In this document: positions 54,388 through 63,931 of the stretch, in pieces
How positions within the stretch are numbered: the stretch's first letter is position 1
Layout of the letters: each line of letters starts with the position of its first letter
NCBI GenBank assembly: GCA_046329555.1
Contig: JAXLUK010000001.1
Location: 930,001-994,000, forward strand
Length of the DNA: 64,000 bases
Reading direction: 5' to 3'
From: UBA1941 sp046329555
GTDB taxonomy: Bacteria; Bacteroidota; Bacteroidia; Chitinophagales; LD1
Notes under the pieces: model-generated
Databases searched by the model: none
The model's input: the letters and a program-made list of their open reading frames with translations, nothing else
Told to the model about the DNA's origin: nothing
Translations under genes and position numbers: made by a program

Positions 54388-55158
54388 CTAACGGGCATTA
54401 ATCCGATAATCAGCGGTGCTAATCACGTAGTTGGCGTTGGCCGAATAATTCGTGACCTCCATCTTCATTTCCAATTGATCATTTTTATAACTACTCATTT
54501 CCATTAAGGCACCTGTAACTTGCGGCCCGTTGAAGCCAGCCAAAGGACCGCGAGCGCCCATATTGCTCATATCCATCTTGATGGAGGTATTAATCCATGC
54601 TTCCATCCTGGTATTGCGTTCTTTATCTACGCACACATATTCCTCACAAGAAACACCTTGAATCATCTTGGTTCTTCCTGTCTTCTTACAATCGTTTGTA
54701 GTTTGTCCGCCCTGCGTTTGCTGATTTTTTAATCGTTCCTGTTGTTCCTTACTCATAAAAGCATTCATGGTCATCGCCATTCCGGTCTTATCCTTTTCGT
54801 TCAGCATAATCATGGCATTTTGATTTTTATCGAACAACACCAGCATTTTTTCATCCGCCCTGCGTTCATTCACACTGTGAATGCCATAAATTTTTGTTTC
54901 TGCATTGAAGAACATATCCATATCATTTTCCTTTTGCATCTTACCGTTGCTGTAGGTGGTGATATGCAGATGCATGGTTTGCGGAAATGAATAACTGGGC
55001 GCCACCTTTACATTCATCAAATTGCCATACATCCAGTTATTCAACGCTTCCCGGCCGGGTTCGCCGTACTTCTGATCCATGGCATCATGTACATATCCGC
55101 GTTGTGCCCAAGCGCCTGACACCAGCAACAACATCAAAGCAGTAACTAAATTTTTCAT
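54388..55158 (-). CDS. DUF4412 family secreted protein
   Basis: This 256-residue exported protein has a signal peptide (MKNLVTALMLLLVSGAWAQ). The body fits the DUF4412 pattern: a beta-rich core with MDMFFNAETKIYGIH, NAMIMLNEKDKTGMAMTM, a KMIQGVSCEEYVCVDKE region and a DYRINAR end. It is Met- and Asn-rich. The function is unknown. The two Cys (TTNDCKKTG, VSCEEYVC) might pair after export. It stands 71 bp downstream of the metallophosphatase gene, which is on the same strand. Confidence 0.7.
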   Translation of the reverse strand: MKNLVTALMLLLVSGAWAQRGYVHDAMDQKYGEPGREALNNWMYGNLMNVKVAPSYSFPQTMHLHITTYSNGKMQKENDMDMFFNAETKIYGIHSVNERRADEKMLVLFDKNQNAMIMLNEKDKTGMAMTMNAFMSKEQQERLKNQQTQGGQTTNDCKKTGRTKMIQGVSCEEYVCVDKERNTRMEAWINTSIKMDMSNMGARGPLAGFNGPQVTGALMEMSSYKNDQLEMKMEVTNYSANANYVISTADYRINAR

Positions 55159-55229
55159 ATCGGTATTTTTGTGAGATTAAAAGTAGGCCAGTTATCTTTT
55201 GCAAAAAGGACAAATAATGGATGTACTTA

Positions 55230-56138
55230 CTACCCTATAGGCAGCACTTCTGATTGCATGTGATGCCGTTTCTTATCGAAATAGAAATCGATACGGCCTA
55301 GCACCAATCCAGCCCATCCTACCTGATTGATGATTACGATTCCACCAGTACTGTTCTTATAGCGTTTGGGTTCAGTGAAGAACGTATGCGTATGTCCACC
55401 CAGAATTAAATCAATACCGCTGGTTGATTCTGCCAACACCACATCACTAATTTTCTTCTCATCATACTTATATCCCAAATGCGACAAACAAATAACAAAA
55501 TCACATTTCTCTTCGCTTCGCAAAACAGCGGCAGTGTTATTAGCTGCGGAAACAGGATCATGGTATCGCGTTTGCTGATACGCTGTAGCAGGCACCAAGC
55601 CATCCAATTCAATACCAATTCCAAAAACACCCACTTTCACCCGTCCAAATTGAAAACACTTGTACGCCGCGGTTCGACCATTACATGCCGTATCATCAAA
55701 ATTGTAATTGGCAACCAGAAAAGGAAAATGCGCTTCACGCATGCGTTGCGATAAAACATCCATACCGCCATCAAAGTCGTGATTGCCAATAGTACAGGCA
55801 TCATATCGCATCTGATTCATCAGCGCAATTTCCACTGCGCCTTTGTATTTATTGAAGTATGGTGTACCCTGAAAAATGTCGCCACTGTCTAACAACAAAA
55901 CATGTTCCTCAACGGCTCTGATTTGATCGATAACTGCCGCTCTTCGGGCAAATCCGCCGCAGCCTTGCAGCTTACTGCCATCCATAGGAAATGGGTCTAC
56001 CCTACTGTGTTGATCATTCGTATGCAGAATGGTTAACTTCGAATATTGGCTATGCGCCAAGGCCTGTATTGGAAATCCGCCTGCGCCCAGCAAAACGCCG
56101 GCAGTCATTGACTTCTGAAGAAACTGTTTTCTATTCAT
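55230..56138 (-). CDS. 5'-nucleotidase family metallophosphatase (N-terminal half only)
   Basis: This 302-residue exported phosphoesterase contains only the catalytic half of a UshA-type 5'-nucleotidase. It has a Tat-like signal (MNRKQFLQKSMTAGVLLGAG). The dinuclear metal site is read from LHTNDQHSRVD, LLDSGDIFQGT, IGNHDFDGG and GGHTHTFF. The usual C-terminal substrate-specificity domain is absent here but encoded by the next gene on the same strand (56171-56935). The two are 32 bp apart, so the enzyme appears to be split into two polypeptides. It probably hydrolyses periplasmic nucleotides. Confidence 0.85.
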   Translation of the reverse strand: MNRKQFLQKSMTAGVLLGAGGFPIQALAHSQYSKLTILHTNDQHSRVDPFPMDGSKLQGCGGFARRAAVIDQIRAVEEHVLLLDSGDIFQGTPYFNKYKGAVEIALMNQMRYDACTIGNHDFDGGMDVLSQRMREAHFPFLVANYNFDDTACNGRTAAYKCFQFGRVKVGVFGIGIELDGLVPATAYQQTRYHDPVSAANNTAAVLRSEEKCDFVICLSHLGYKYDEKKISDVVLAESTSGIDLILGGHTHTFFTEPKRYKNSTGGIVIINQVGWAGLVLGRIDFYFDKKRHHMQSEVLPIG

Positions 56139-56170
56139 AACCGCATTTTTTGCGGCTTAGGGTGATTTGC

Positions 56171-56935
56171 TTACCGGGTTACGCGACCATCAGTTTTGGG
56201 CGATAACGCTTCTCCTTTTTGTTGCCTTTCACGAATAGCTGTCAGAAAAACATCGCGGAGCAGCACATTGGTTTCTGTACGCGGCCTTCCCTTCAGCAGC
56301 TCTAATTTATCGCCGCCATTAGCCAGATAATCAGATAACGCCACACGGTAAAATTTCGTGGTATCCAGTGGCATGCCACCAATCAAAATATCCTGCGCGT
56401 TATCGCCTGATATCCGGTAACGCGCACCGGCAATAGGTATCCCTCCGGCCTCAGCCATTTGTTGAAACAAAGCGCGGGTTACCAATCCATCTATACTCAC
56501 CACCACCAGCAAATTATCAAAAGGCATCAGTTCATATACTTTCCCAACGGTAATTGGTCCTTCCGACAACTGCGGAATTCTTATTCCACCGTAATTAATA
56601 ATGGCAAAATCAACTGGCTGCCGGGTGATTAATCGCGCCTGTTCCAATTCCATATCTGCCAATAAATTTCCCAAGGATGATTCCGGTTGTTTCTTCGTAA
56701 AAATACCCGCGCAACGGCCAATCACTTCATTCATTTCTGTCATCATCGAATCACGAAACGGTTTGATGATGGCTTCCACCTGCTGATCCTGTTGCTTTAG
56801 CGAATCGTTCATCCAACGTTCTTCGGCATGATATTTTACAGGCACCAAGGTATGGGTGCAGCCAGCAAGCACTAGCACCGCCAATATCATGGTGATCGAC
56901 ACCAGTTGCGCTATCCGTGGGTTTTTCTTCTTCAT
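56171..56935 (-). CDS. 5'-nucleotidase C-terminal domain lipoprotein
   Basis: This 254-residue lipoprotein (LAGC, Cys26) carries the C-terminal nucleotide-binding domain of 5'-nucleotidases. Family motifs are ESSLGNLLADMELEQAR, IINYGGIRIPQLSEGPITVG, VYELMPFDNLLVVVSI and SDYLANGGDKLELL. It lacks the metallophosphatase half, which is supplied by the adjacent gene at 55230-56138. Membrane anchoring of this half could hold the pair at the membrane. The two genes likely descend from a single fused gene split in this lineage. It is co-oriented with rluD, 12 bp away. Confidence 0.85.
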   Translation of the reverse strand: MKKKNPRIAQLVSITMILAVLVLAGCTHTLVPVKYHAEERWMNDSLKQQDQQVEAIIKPFRDSMMTEMNEVIGRCAGIFTKKQPESSLGNLLADMELEQARLITRQPVDFAIINYGGIRIPQLSEGPITVGKVYELMPFDNLLVVVSIDGLVTRALFQQMAEAGGIPIAGARYRISGDNAQDILIGGMPLDTTKFYRVALSDYLANGGDKLELLKGRPRTETNVLLRDVFLTAIRERQQKGEALSPKTDGRVTR

Positions 56936-56947
56936 GCAGCTTCTGAT

Positions 56948-57991
56948 TTATAAATCGGCGCCCCGCTCAGGGTTCTTCCAATAGTTTCTCCATTTATCTA
57001 AAACGGTAGCCATATCAGCAGGTAACGGCTGCTCAAAAAAAAGTTCTTTTCCTGTTGTTGGATGAACAAACCCGAGCGTGGCCGCATGCAATGCCTGACG
57101 CGGTAAAACATCGAAACAATTTTGAATAAATTGTTTGTATTTCCCGTAAATCGTTCCTTTCAAAATCTGATCACCACCATATCGGGCATCATTAAACAAG
57201 GTATGACCAATGTACTTCATGTGTACCCTGATTTGGTGCGTTCGCCCTGTTTCTAATTTGCAGGCTACAAAAGTGACGTAATTCAATCGTTCTACCACTT
57301 CATAATGCGTAATGGCGGGCTTACCAAAGTCTCCTTCCGGGAAAACTTCAAACTGCATGCGATCGCGGGAATGTCTTCCGATATTTCCTTCAATAGTACC
57401 TGACTGATCTTCCACATTCCCCCATACTAAGGCCAAATACTTTCGCTGTGTAGTACGATCAAAAAACTGTTTAGCCAGATGCGTTAAAGCATAATCTGTT
57501 TTTGCTACAACCATAACCCCGCTGGTATCTTTATCTAACCGATGCACCAGCCCGGGCCTGAATGGTTCTTTGCCCTGCGGTAACTGTTCCAAATGATAGA
57601 GCACCGCATTCACCAAAGTGCCGCGATGATTACCCAAACCCGGATGACATACTAAACCTGGCTGCTTGTTAATCACCAGTACATCTTCATCTTCATAAAG
57701 TATATCCAGTGGAATGTTTTCCGGAATCAGATCATAATTCTCTTCGGGTTTAGGCAGAATAATTTTTACCGCATCGCCTGGCCTTACTTTATAATTCGAT
57801 TTAATGGCCCTGCCGTTTACTGTAACACTACCGGCTTGTGTGGCGTTTTGTATACGTGTACGTGACACTTGCCCACCCAAACGCATCGACAGAAATTTAT
57901 CAATACGTTCAGGCTCCTGACCCTTGTCAATGATCAACGAAGTATGCTCGTATAAATCGTCCTGTTCTTCTTCTACCGATTCAGTCCGCAT
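56948..57991 (-). CDS. RluD-family rRNA pseudouridine synthase
   Basis: This 347-residue enzyme isomerises uridine to pseudouridine in rRNA. It has an S4 RNA-binding domain at about 24-85 (RIDKFLSMRLGG, SVTVNGRAIKSNYKVRPGDA) and the catalytic domain with GLVHRLDKDTSGVMV, where the Asp is the nucleophile. TGRTHQIRVHMKYIGHTLFN is also conserved. RluA, RluC and RluD cannot be told apart with certainty here; the length fits RluD. The start overlaps the end of dsbD by 19 bp. The first 20 residues are acidic and unlike the family. Confidence 0.88.
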   Translation of the reverse strand: MRTESVEEEQDDLYEHTSLIIDKGQEPERIDKFLSMRLGGQVSRTRIQNATQAGSVTVNGRAIKSNYKVRPGDAVKIILPKPEENYDLIPENIPLDILYEDEDVLVINKQPGLVCHPGLGNHRGTLVNAVLYHLEQLPQGKEPFRPGLVHRLDKDTSGVMVVAKTDYALTHLAKQFFDRTTQRKYLALVWGNVEDQSGTIEGNIGRHSRDRMQFEVFPEGDFGKPAITHYEVVERLNYVTFVACKLETGRTHQIRVHMKYIGHTLFNDARYGGDQILKGTIYGKYKQFIQNCFDVLPRQALHAATLGFVHPTTGKELFFEQPLPADMATVLDKWRNYWKNPERGADL

Positions 57992-59973
57992 TCCAAAAAT
58001 TGTTGGTATTCGTCAGGGTTTGGTGTGTAACCCCGCGGATCATTAAGTAGTTTTTCATCAGGCGACACCAACGCATAATAGGGCTGGGAATTATTACGGA
58101 AACAGGAAATTTCAAAGTCACTCCACTTGTTACCTACTGTCTTAATCTTTTTACCCGTTACAGGCGAAATATACTGAAGCGAATCGGGAAGTTCCTTCTT
58201 GTCATCTACATACAACGAAACCAAAATAAAATCGTTGCGGATGTGATCATAAACCTCTTTATCAGGCCAAACATTTTCTTCCATTTTTCTACAATTCACA
58301 CAAGCCCAGCCGGTGAAATCAATCATCAAAGGTTTATTTGTTTTTTTGGCTTCTTCCAGGGCTTCACAGTAATCGTGGTAACACGGCAACTCTAGCGGGC
58401 ATTCGCCCTTGCAGGTATTGAAGGAATAAAATTTCGGTGGTGGAAATCCGCTGAACAGCGGCGTATCATGGCCGAAAATGCCATACGCTGAATAACCTAC
58501 AAACAGAAACGACAACAGCGCAATGAATAGCCGCAGCGGCGACCAGCGCACGGCTGGTGATTCCGCTTTGAAATAAATTCCGCCTATAGCATATAGGAAC
58601 AGTAGCAAACCCAATACCACCCAAATTCCCAAAAATACTTCACGCTTAATCACCCCCCAATGTGAAACCAAATCGGCATTTGACAGAAACTTCACCGCAA
58701 AAATCATTTCCAGAAAACCTAAAAATACTTTAAAGGTATCCATCCAGCCGCCCGACTTAGGCATGCGGTTTAACCAGGAAGGAAACAGCGCAAATAACGC
58801 AAACGGTAGCGCTAAAGCAACGCCGAACGATGTCATTCCTGCTACCAATTTGATTTTGCCGCCTGGCCCACCAATTAAATTACCCAGCAAGGTACCAATT
58901 AGCGGACCGGTGCACGAGAATGAAACAATAGCCAGTGTTAGCGCCATAAAGAAAATGCCAATGGCACCGCCGCGATCTGCTGCTGCATCCGTTTTTGTTC
59001 CCAGGAACGATGGCAGGCTGATGTCGTAAAAACCGAGGAATGAAAAGGCAAAAATAAACAGCAACACAAACATGAATAAGTTGTACCACGCTCCGGTAGA
59101 AAACTCATTCAAGGTATCGGCTGAGGCACCTAAAACGAAAGGCAGTGACAGCAGAAAATAAATCGCTACAATACTTCCTGCATACGTCAACGCATCTGCT
59201 ATTCCTTTGCTCCGCGATTCTGCGCGCTTGGTAAACAGACTTACTGTAAGCGGGATCATGGGGAAAACACAGGGCGTAAACAACGCCAGAAACCCGAAAA
59301 GAAAACCCTGGATGATTGCTTCAATCAAAGACAACTCATTGATTTGTCGACCACATTCATGTAATGGCTTTTGAAAATATGCAGTATCAAAACCTTTGGC
59401 ACCAAATGCACACGGGCCGCCCGTTACGGCCACAACCCTCGGTAAGGTATCAACTGTACTTGCCGTAGTTTCTGCCGGCACTGAAATGGCTACGGTGTCA
59501 TCAGAAAGTTTTTTTTTTGAATCGCTTTCCAGATTCAGCGAAAAATCTTTGGTATCTGGCGGAAGGCAGCTTTTATCATCGCAAGCCATGTACTCAAGCG
59601 AGCCCTTGATTACTGTACTTTTCTTAATACGAACAACTTGCACAAATTGCGCGCTGCCTTCAAAGTACTTCACATTCATGCCGAACATTTCGTCCATTCC
59701 TTCATGGACTTTTGCGCCGGTTTCCGTCATTTTACCCACCAACTCTACATCGCTGTTTTTTTCAAAATTGATGCTGGTTTTTACCGGTCCGCCATCGGCG
59801 ATATACATGCCGTAGGTATGCCAATGGGCATCCAACTTTACATCAAAAACTAACCTAAACTCGTTATCCTTGAGCTTTTCAGCCTTCCACGACCAATGTA
59901 CCGGATTGACTACCTGCGCCATTAGCGCTCCGGTGAAGACCATGATAATCCCGAACAAAAACCCTCGTTTCAT
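57973..59973 (-). CDS. dsbD: Thiol:disulfide interchange protein DsbD
   Basis: This 666-residue inner-membrane protein carries electrons from cytoplasmic thioredoxin to the periplasm. It begins with a signal peptide and an N-terminal beta domain (about 25-150). The membrane domain (about 225-520) has the paired Cys motifs FTPCVFPMIPLTVS and SFSCTGPLIGTLLG. The C-terminal thioredoxin-like domain has DFTGWACVNCRKM with the CxxC active site. The order is that of DsbD. The last 19 bp overlap the rluD start. It may supply reductant for periplasmic cysteine pairs, including those of exported proteins. Confidence 0.92.
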   Translation of the reverse strand: MKRGFLFGIIMVFTGALMAQVVNPVHWSWKAEKLKDNEFRLVFDVKLDAHWHTYGMYIADGGPVKTSINFEKNSDVELVGKMTETGAKVHEGMDEMFGMNVKYFEGSAQFVQVVRIKKSTVIKGSLEYMACDDKSCLPPDTKDFSLNLESDSKKKLSDDTVAISVPAETTASTVDTLPRVVAVTGGPCAFGAKGFDTAYFQKPLHECGRQINELSLIEAIIQGFLFGFLALFTPCVFPMIPLTVSLFTKRAESRSKGIADALTYAGSIVAIYFLLSLPFVLGASADTLNEFSTGAWYNLFMFVLLFIFAFSFLGFYDISLPSFLGTKTDAAADRGGAIGIFFMALTLAIVSFSCTGPLIGTLLGNLIGGPGGKIKLVAGMTSFGVALALPFALFALFPSWLNRMPKSGGWMDTFKVFLGFLEMIFAVKFLSNADLVSHWGVIKREVFLGIWVVLGLLLFLYAIGGIYFKAESPAVRWSPLRLFIALLSFLFVGYSAYGIFGHDTPLFSGFPPPKFYSFNTCKGECPLELPCYHDYCEALEEAKKTNKPLMIDFTGWACVNCRKMEENVWPDKEVYDHIRNDFILVSLYVDDKKELPDSLQYISPVTGKKIKTVGNKWSDFEISCFRNNSQPYYALVSPDEKLLNDPRGYTPNPDEYQQFLECGLNR

Positions 59974-60055
59974 GCGATAAATGTAACAGATTAATGATGA
60001 TGCGCTATTGCCAAAAAACGCTAAACGCTTGACTTTTTTTGTTCCGGCTTTATCT

Positions 60056-60063
60056 TAAATTTG
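60056..60063 (+). promoter_or_regulatory. Putative -7 box (TAAATTTG) before the histidine kinase
   Basis: TAAATTTG is an exact match to the Bacteroidota -7 consensus, 14 bases before the ATG at 60078. A TTTG at 60038-60041 is only 14 bases upstream, somewhat short for a -33 box, so the promoter is uncertain. Confidence 0.45.
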
Positions 60064-60077
60064 ATAGACCCGCCAAA

Positions 60078-61916
60078 ATGGCTACTGAAGCCGAAAAACA
60101 TATAACCCATTTAGTTGCTGCGGCCCAAAGTCGCGAGCCGGAGGTGTCGTTGGCGGCATCACTGGAATTAGCTGCTGTTTTTAACGAGCAAAGAAACCAG
60201 TTAGCGTTGGAATATGGTTCATTGGCTCTGGAGAAAGCCATTCGCACTGGCGATCGCAAACGCACCGCGCTAACGCACATTGAGCTGGCTACTTTTTTTC
60301 TGTATACCGCCATGGATTACACCGAGGCGTTGCGGCAATGTGAAAAGGCGTTGCGCTATACCGAGTTAAGTTGCGTTGAGGCTCGTGCGCGTACTTTAAG
60401 ATTAATGGGTGTAGCTAACTACTATTTAGGCCGACCAGCAGAAGCAGAAAATAAATACCGTGCAGCGCTTGATTTATTGTTGCCATTGAGCGAGCCAACG
60501 GCCAAAAACAGGGCGGATATTGGCAATGTATATTACAATCTGGCCATTCTCAACAATACACCTGAAAATAATAACCTGCGTAAAGAATATCTGGACTTGG
60601 CCTTTTCTGTTTTTGCAGCATTGGATTACCGAACGGGCATGGCCAAATGTTATGATGGATGGGCCATTTACCATTGCATAGAAGGAAATTATGATCAGGC
60701 TTTGGCGAATCACCGGCAGGCTTTGGAAATTTTCAACCAGTTGCAAGATGAAGGCGGCATTTCACGCACCTATAACAATATGGCGCAGATTCTGCTGCGC
60801 ATTGGGGACGTAGAAGGCGGACTCGATTTATTTAAGAAATCGCTAAAAATACACCGACAATACGATGCCAAATATGATATGGCCGTGGCATTAATTAATT
60901 TGGGAAGAACTTGCTTTGACCTGGGTAGGGAAGAGCAGGCACTTCAATATCTGAATGAAGCCACCGAGGTGTTACAACACAGCGAAAGTGAACCATTGTT
61001 AAGTGAGCTGTATGATGTTTACAGGAGTATCTATGAAAGTAGAGGTGAATTCGAAAAAGCCTATAAATATCAGCAGTTGTGGATAGCCTATAACAACGCC
61101 ATTAAGATTGAAGAAAATAAAAAGCTAATGCAGCGAACTTTGCTGCAATTGGAAACCGAACAAAAAGAGCGATCCGCCAAATTGGAGCGCGAAAAACAGA
61201 CACTGATACAAACTTATAAACACCGGCTGGATGCTGTTAACCATGAATTGGAACAATTCGTTTATGCCGCCGCCCATGATTTGCGGGAACCGCTGCGTTC
61301 AATAAAGAGTTTCTCAGAATTACTGGAACGGCGTTTGGCCCATCATGAAAAAAAGGAGATTCATGAATACACCCAGTTTATACAGGATGGTATTTCACAA
61401 TTAGATCGGGTGATTCACGACCTGTTAGTTTATAGCGACTCGGCCAGCACGAATGAAGCCTACCAGGATCTTGAAATCATGGATTTGGTACAGTCATCTA
61501 AAAGTCATTTGCGCAGCCTGTTAGATCAGCGAAACGGCGCAGTTATAATCAGCAGAGGTGGGAAAATTACAGGTCCACCCTCACAAATAAAATTGCTGTT
61601 TGAACATCTCATTGCCAATGGCATCATATTCAACCTGCAAGAATTTCCCGTGGTAGAAATCAGTTATTCTGTTGAACAGGATTTTCAAAAAGTTTCTTTT
61701 TCAGATAATGGTATTGGCATCGACAAAAAGTATTTCCAGAAAATTTTTGGAATCTTCCAAAGGCTAAACCGCCGCACTGAATTTCCGGGCAGCGGCATAG
61801 GGTTAACCATTTGCAAGAAGATTGTAGATAACTTACAGGGTCGTATAGAAGTGAGCAGTACACCTGGAAAAGGCAGTGTATTTACAGTGTATCTGCCTTT
61901 CAAGCTGGTTCAATAG
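60078..61916 (+). CDS. TPR-containing sensor histidine kinase
   Basis: This 612-residue protein has no clear signal peptide or membrane helix, so it is probably cytosolic. Residues about 1-345 form TPR-like repeats (GNYDQALANHRQALEIFNQL, GDVEGGLDLFKKSLKIHRQY). A coiled coil (about 350-390) leads to the HisKA domain with phospho-acceptor His400 in AAAHDLREPLRSI. The ATPase domain has EHLIANGIIFN, FSDNGIGIDKKYFQ and the G2 box GSGIGLTICKKI. No response regulator is encoded nearby. I chose ATG 60078 over a TTG at 60039. Confidence 0.88.
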   Translation: MATEAEKHITHLVAAAQSREPEVSLAASLELAAVFNEQRNQLALEYGSLALEKAIRTGDRKRTALTHIELATFFLYTAMDYTEALRQCEKALRYTELSCVEARARTLRLMGVANYYLGRPAEAENKYRAALDLLLPLSEPTAKNRADIGNVYYNLAILNNTPENNNLRKEYLDLAFSVFAALDYRTGMAKCYDGWAIYHCIEGNYDQALANHRQALEIFNQLQDEGGISRTYNNMAQILLRIGDVEGGLDLFKKSLKIHRQYDAKYDMAVALINLGRTCFDLGREEQALQYLNEATEVLQHSESEPLLSELYDVYRSIYESRGEFEKAYKYQQLWIAYNNAIKIEENKKLMQRTLLQLETEQKERSAKLEREKQTLIQTYKHRLDAVNHELEQFVYAAAHDLREPLRSIKSFSELLERRLAHHEKKEIHEYTQFIQDGISQLDRVIHDLLVYSDSASTNEAYQDLEIMDLVQSSKSHLRSLLDQRNGAVIISRGGKITGPPSQIKLLFEHLIANGIIFNLQEFPVVEISYSVEQDFQKVSFSDNGIGIDKKYFQKIFGIFQRLNRRTEFPGSGIGLTICKKIVDNLQGRIEVSSTPGKGSVFTVYLPFKLVQ

Positions 61917-61985
61917 AGTCTGAAGCTGTTTTTATCAACGCATTTCCTGCAATAATTTATTTTCATTTGCGTTTAGCGAAGGCCT

Positions 61986-63044
61986 GTGAAACACTACCTC
62001 AGTATATTTTTATGTTTGCTTTTCTCCTTGTTCACTCGTGCGCAGGTAGGCGGCAGCACCGTATACAACTTCCTGCAGCAAGCGCCAAACTGGCGTATTA
62101 CGGCTTTAGGCGAAACCAATATCACGATAGCCGACTACGATCCGGGTGTACAGCTAGCTAATCCGGCGGCTTTAAATCCGTTAATGCATCGGCATGTGCA
62201 GTTCAGCACAACCGTCGATCCCGGAGGAGTAAATCGCGGCAATTTGAATTATGTGCATGATTTCGGTCGCCGGGGCACTTATGGATTCGGCCTGCAATAT
62301 ATAGCGTATGGAAAGATTGCGGAGACGGACGCCTCGGGAATAGAAACCGGAAGAACACAAAATCCGGGCGAAATGGCGATTTACGGTGGCGGTAGTTATC
62401 GTTTTGGAAAAATATTTTCTGTTGGGGCTAACCTGCGCGTCATCTATTCGGCCTTAGGTCCGTTTCAATCGTTTGGGGTTACTGGCGATCTGGCGGCTAT
62501 GGTGAATGATACCGCCCATCGCATTATCGCTACCATAGCAGCAAAAAACATCGGTGGCGAGTTAGCGCCTTACCTTCCCGGTAAGCGCCAACCGGTTCCG
62601 TTCAATTTACAGGCTGGTATTAGTGTAGGCTTTAAAGGATTCCCGCTTCGGTTTCATTTTACCTTTCACGACCTCAACCGGTGGAACTTGCGCTACGACA
62701 ATCCGGCCGATAATACCAGCAACGAGTTATTGGGCGATACCACCAAATCAAAAAGCAACAACCACTTCGCTGATGAATTCTTCCGGCATTTAGTGGTAGG
62801 TATCGAATGCAATATTAAGAAGGTAGTTTTCATTGATGCGGGTTATAATCACCAACGCCGGATGGAGTATGTTCAAAGTACGCGCCGCAGCGTAGCAGGA
62901 TTTACCTTTGGCATCGGTGTTCATGTTAAGCAGATTGCTGTTGGTATCGCTTTATCGCCCATGCCGTTGAAACAAACGCAAGCGCAGTTTACGCTGGTGG
63001 TAAATTCCGCCGGTTTCACAAAAAAAGCGTCTCGTGGAAAATAA
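61986..63044 (+). CDS. porQ: Type IX secretion system protein PorQ
   Basis: This 352-residue outer-membrane protein begins with a signal peptide (MKHYLSIFLCLLFSLFTRAQ) and then VGGSTVYNFLQQAPNWRITA with ALGETNITIADYDPGVQLANPA, matching the PorQ family start. A beta-barrel pattern covers the rest. PorQ acts with PorU/PorV/PorZ at the attachment complex that processes T9SS cargo. Two T9SS cargo genes lie in this window. The start is GTG at 61986, since it opens the signal peptide. A T-rich stretch upstream has no clear promoter. Confidence 0.88.
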   Translation: MKHYLSIFLCLLFSLFTRAQVGGSTVYNFLQQAPNWRITALGETNITIADYDPGVQLANPAALNPLMHRHVQFSTTVDPGGVNRGNLNYVHDFGRRGTYGFGLQYIAYGKIAETDASGIETGRTQNPGEMAIYGGGSYRFGKIFSVGANLRVIYSALGPFQSFGVTGDLAAMVNDTAHRIIATIAAKNIGGELAPYLPGKRQPVPFNLQAGISVGFKGFPLRFHFTFHDLNRWNLRYDNPADNTSNELLGDTTKSKSNNHFADEFFRHLVVGIECNIKKVVFIDAGYNHQRRMEYVQSTRRSVAGFTFGIGVHVKQIAVGIALSPMPLKQTQAQFTLVVNSAGFTKKASRGK

Positions 63045-63083
63045 AGGCAATCGGTTTATTGAAGCGTTTTATTGTACCTAAAG

Positions 63084-63899
63084 ATGGCAACCAAGCGCTT
63101 CCGACTGGTTGCAGTATTGCTCCTCATTTTCGTTTCAGGGTTCTGGAACAAGAGTAGCGCAAGGCCCATGCACCACGCGCACTTTGTTCATTTTCGTCAC
63201 GGCTTCTTCTTCTTTTCCACCCCCCGGCAATTACAATGCGAAACCTATTTCAATTTCGAGGCGCAGGGCAACCAACTGACTACCGCCGTACCATCGGTCT
63301 TACTTCGATACGGGATTATTGATCAGCTGGAAATTCGCGCCGGTATGGATGTTCAGCAGTTCACCGATAATGAAAGCGGAAGTGGAAAATGGGGCGTCAC
63401 GCCCATGCAGATTGGCGCTAAAGTGCGCTTTAACCGCGCCAGAAAATTACTGCCTTCTTTCGCGCTTACAGCGGGATTAACGCTGCCCGTAATAGCAACA
63501 GCACGTTTCCGCCAAACTTATTATGCCCCTTTATTGCTATTGAGTGCAGAACAAGATTTCGGTTCTCAACTGAGCTTTGAATATGCCGTTGGTCTGAACT
63601 GGGATGCCGATAATTTTAACCGCATTTGGTTGGCTTCTATCAATATGGAATATGACTTCAATAGCAAAAGTTCAGTATATGCAGATGCGTATTTCATTGC
63701 TGATCCATTGAATGGGAATGACCTTCATGCTGATATCGGTATCAACCGACAATTGCATCGAATTTTATTACTCGATTATTCAACTGGCTTTGGCCTTACC
63801 CGAGCAGCGCCTGATTTCTACACATCACTGGGATTGCAAATTCAGGTTTTCACCAAAAGAAATCACACGTTTAAGCCCACCGGAAATACCCTACGATAA
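63084..63899 (+). CDS. Predicted outer-membrane protein (transporter-like beta-barrel)
   Basis: This 271-residue protein has a hydrophobic N-terminal signal (LVAVLLLIFVSGFWNKSSA). The rest has alternating strands: YFNFEAQGNQLTTAVPSVLLRYG, abbreviated here to SVLLRYGIIDQLEIRAGMD, then GAKVRFNRAR and NMEYDFNSKSSVYADA. The length and strand pattern resemble the Phenol_MetA_deg-like outer-membrane family. A His/Phe-rich segment near residues 30-50 (HHAHFVHFRHGFFFF) is unusual. The ATG at 63084 is chosen over TTG 63072. The next gene is separated by about 30 bp. Confidence 0.65.
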   Translation: MATKRFRLVAVLLLIFVSGFWNKSSARPMHHAHFVHFRHGFFFFSTPRQLQCETYFNFEAQGNQLTTAVPSVLLRYGIIDQLEIRAGMDVQQFTDNESGSGKWGVTPMQIGAKVRFNRARKLLPSFALTAGLTLPVIATARFRQTYYAPLLLLSAEQDFGSQLSFEYAVGLNWDADNFNRIWLASINMEYDFNSKSSVYADAYFIADPLNGNDLHADIGINRQLHRILLLDYSTGFGLTRAAPDFYTSLGLQIQVFTKRNHTFKPTGNTLR

Positions 63900-63919
63900 A
63901 GGGTTCCCGCTCCTTTTTT

Positions 63920-63927
63920 TACTTTCG
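63920..63927 (+). promoter_or_regulatory. Putative -7 box (TACTTTCG) before the last gene
   Basis: TACTTTCG ends four bases before the ATG at 63932, the same spacing as at recF. This again implies almost no 5' leader. Confidence 0.4.
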
Positions 63928-63931
63928 TTCA

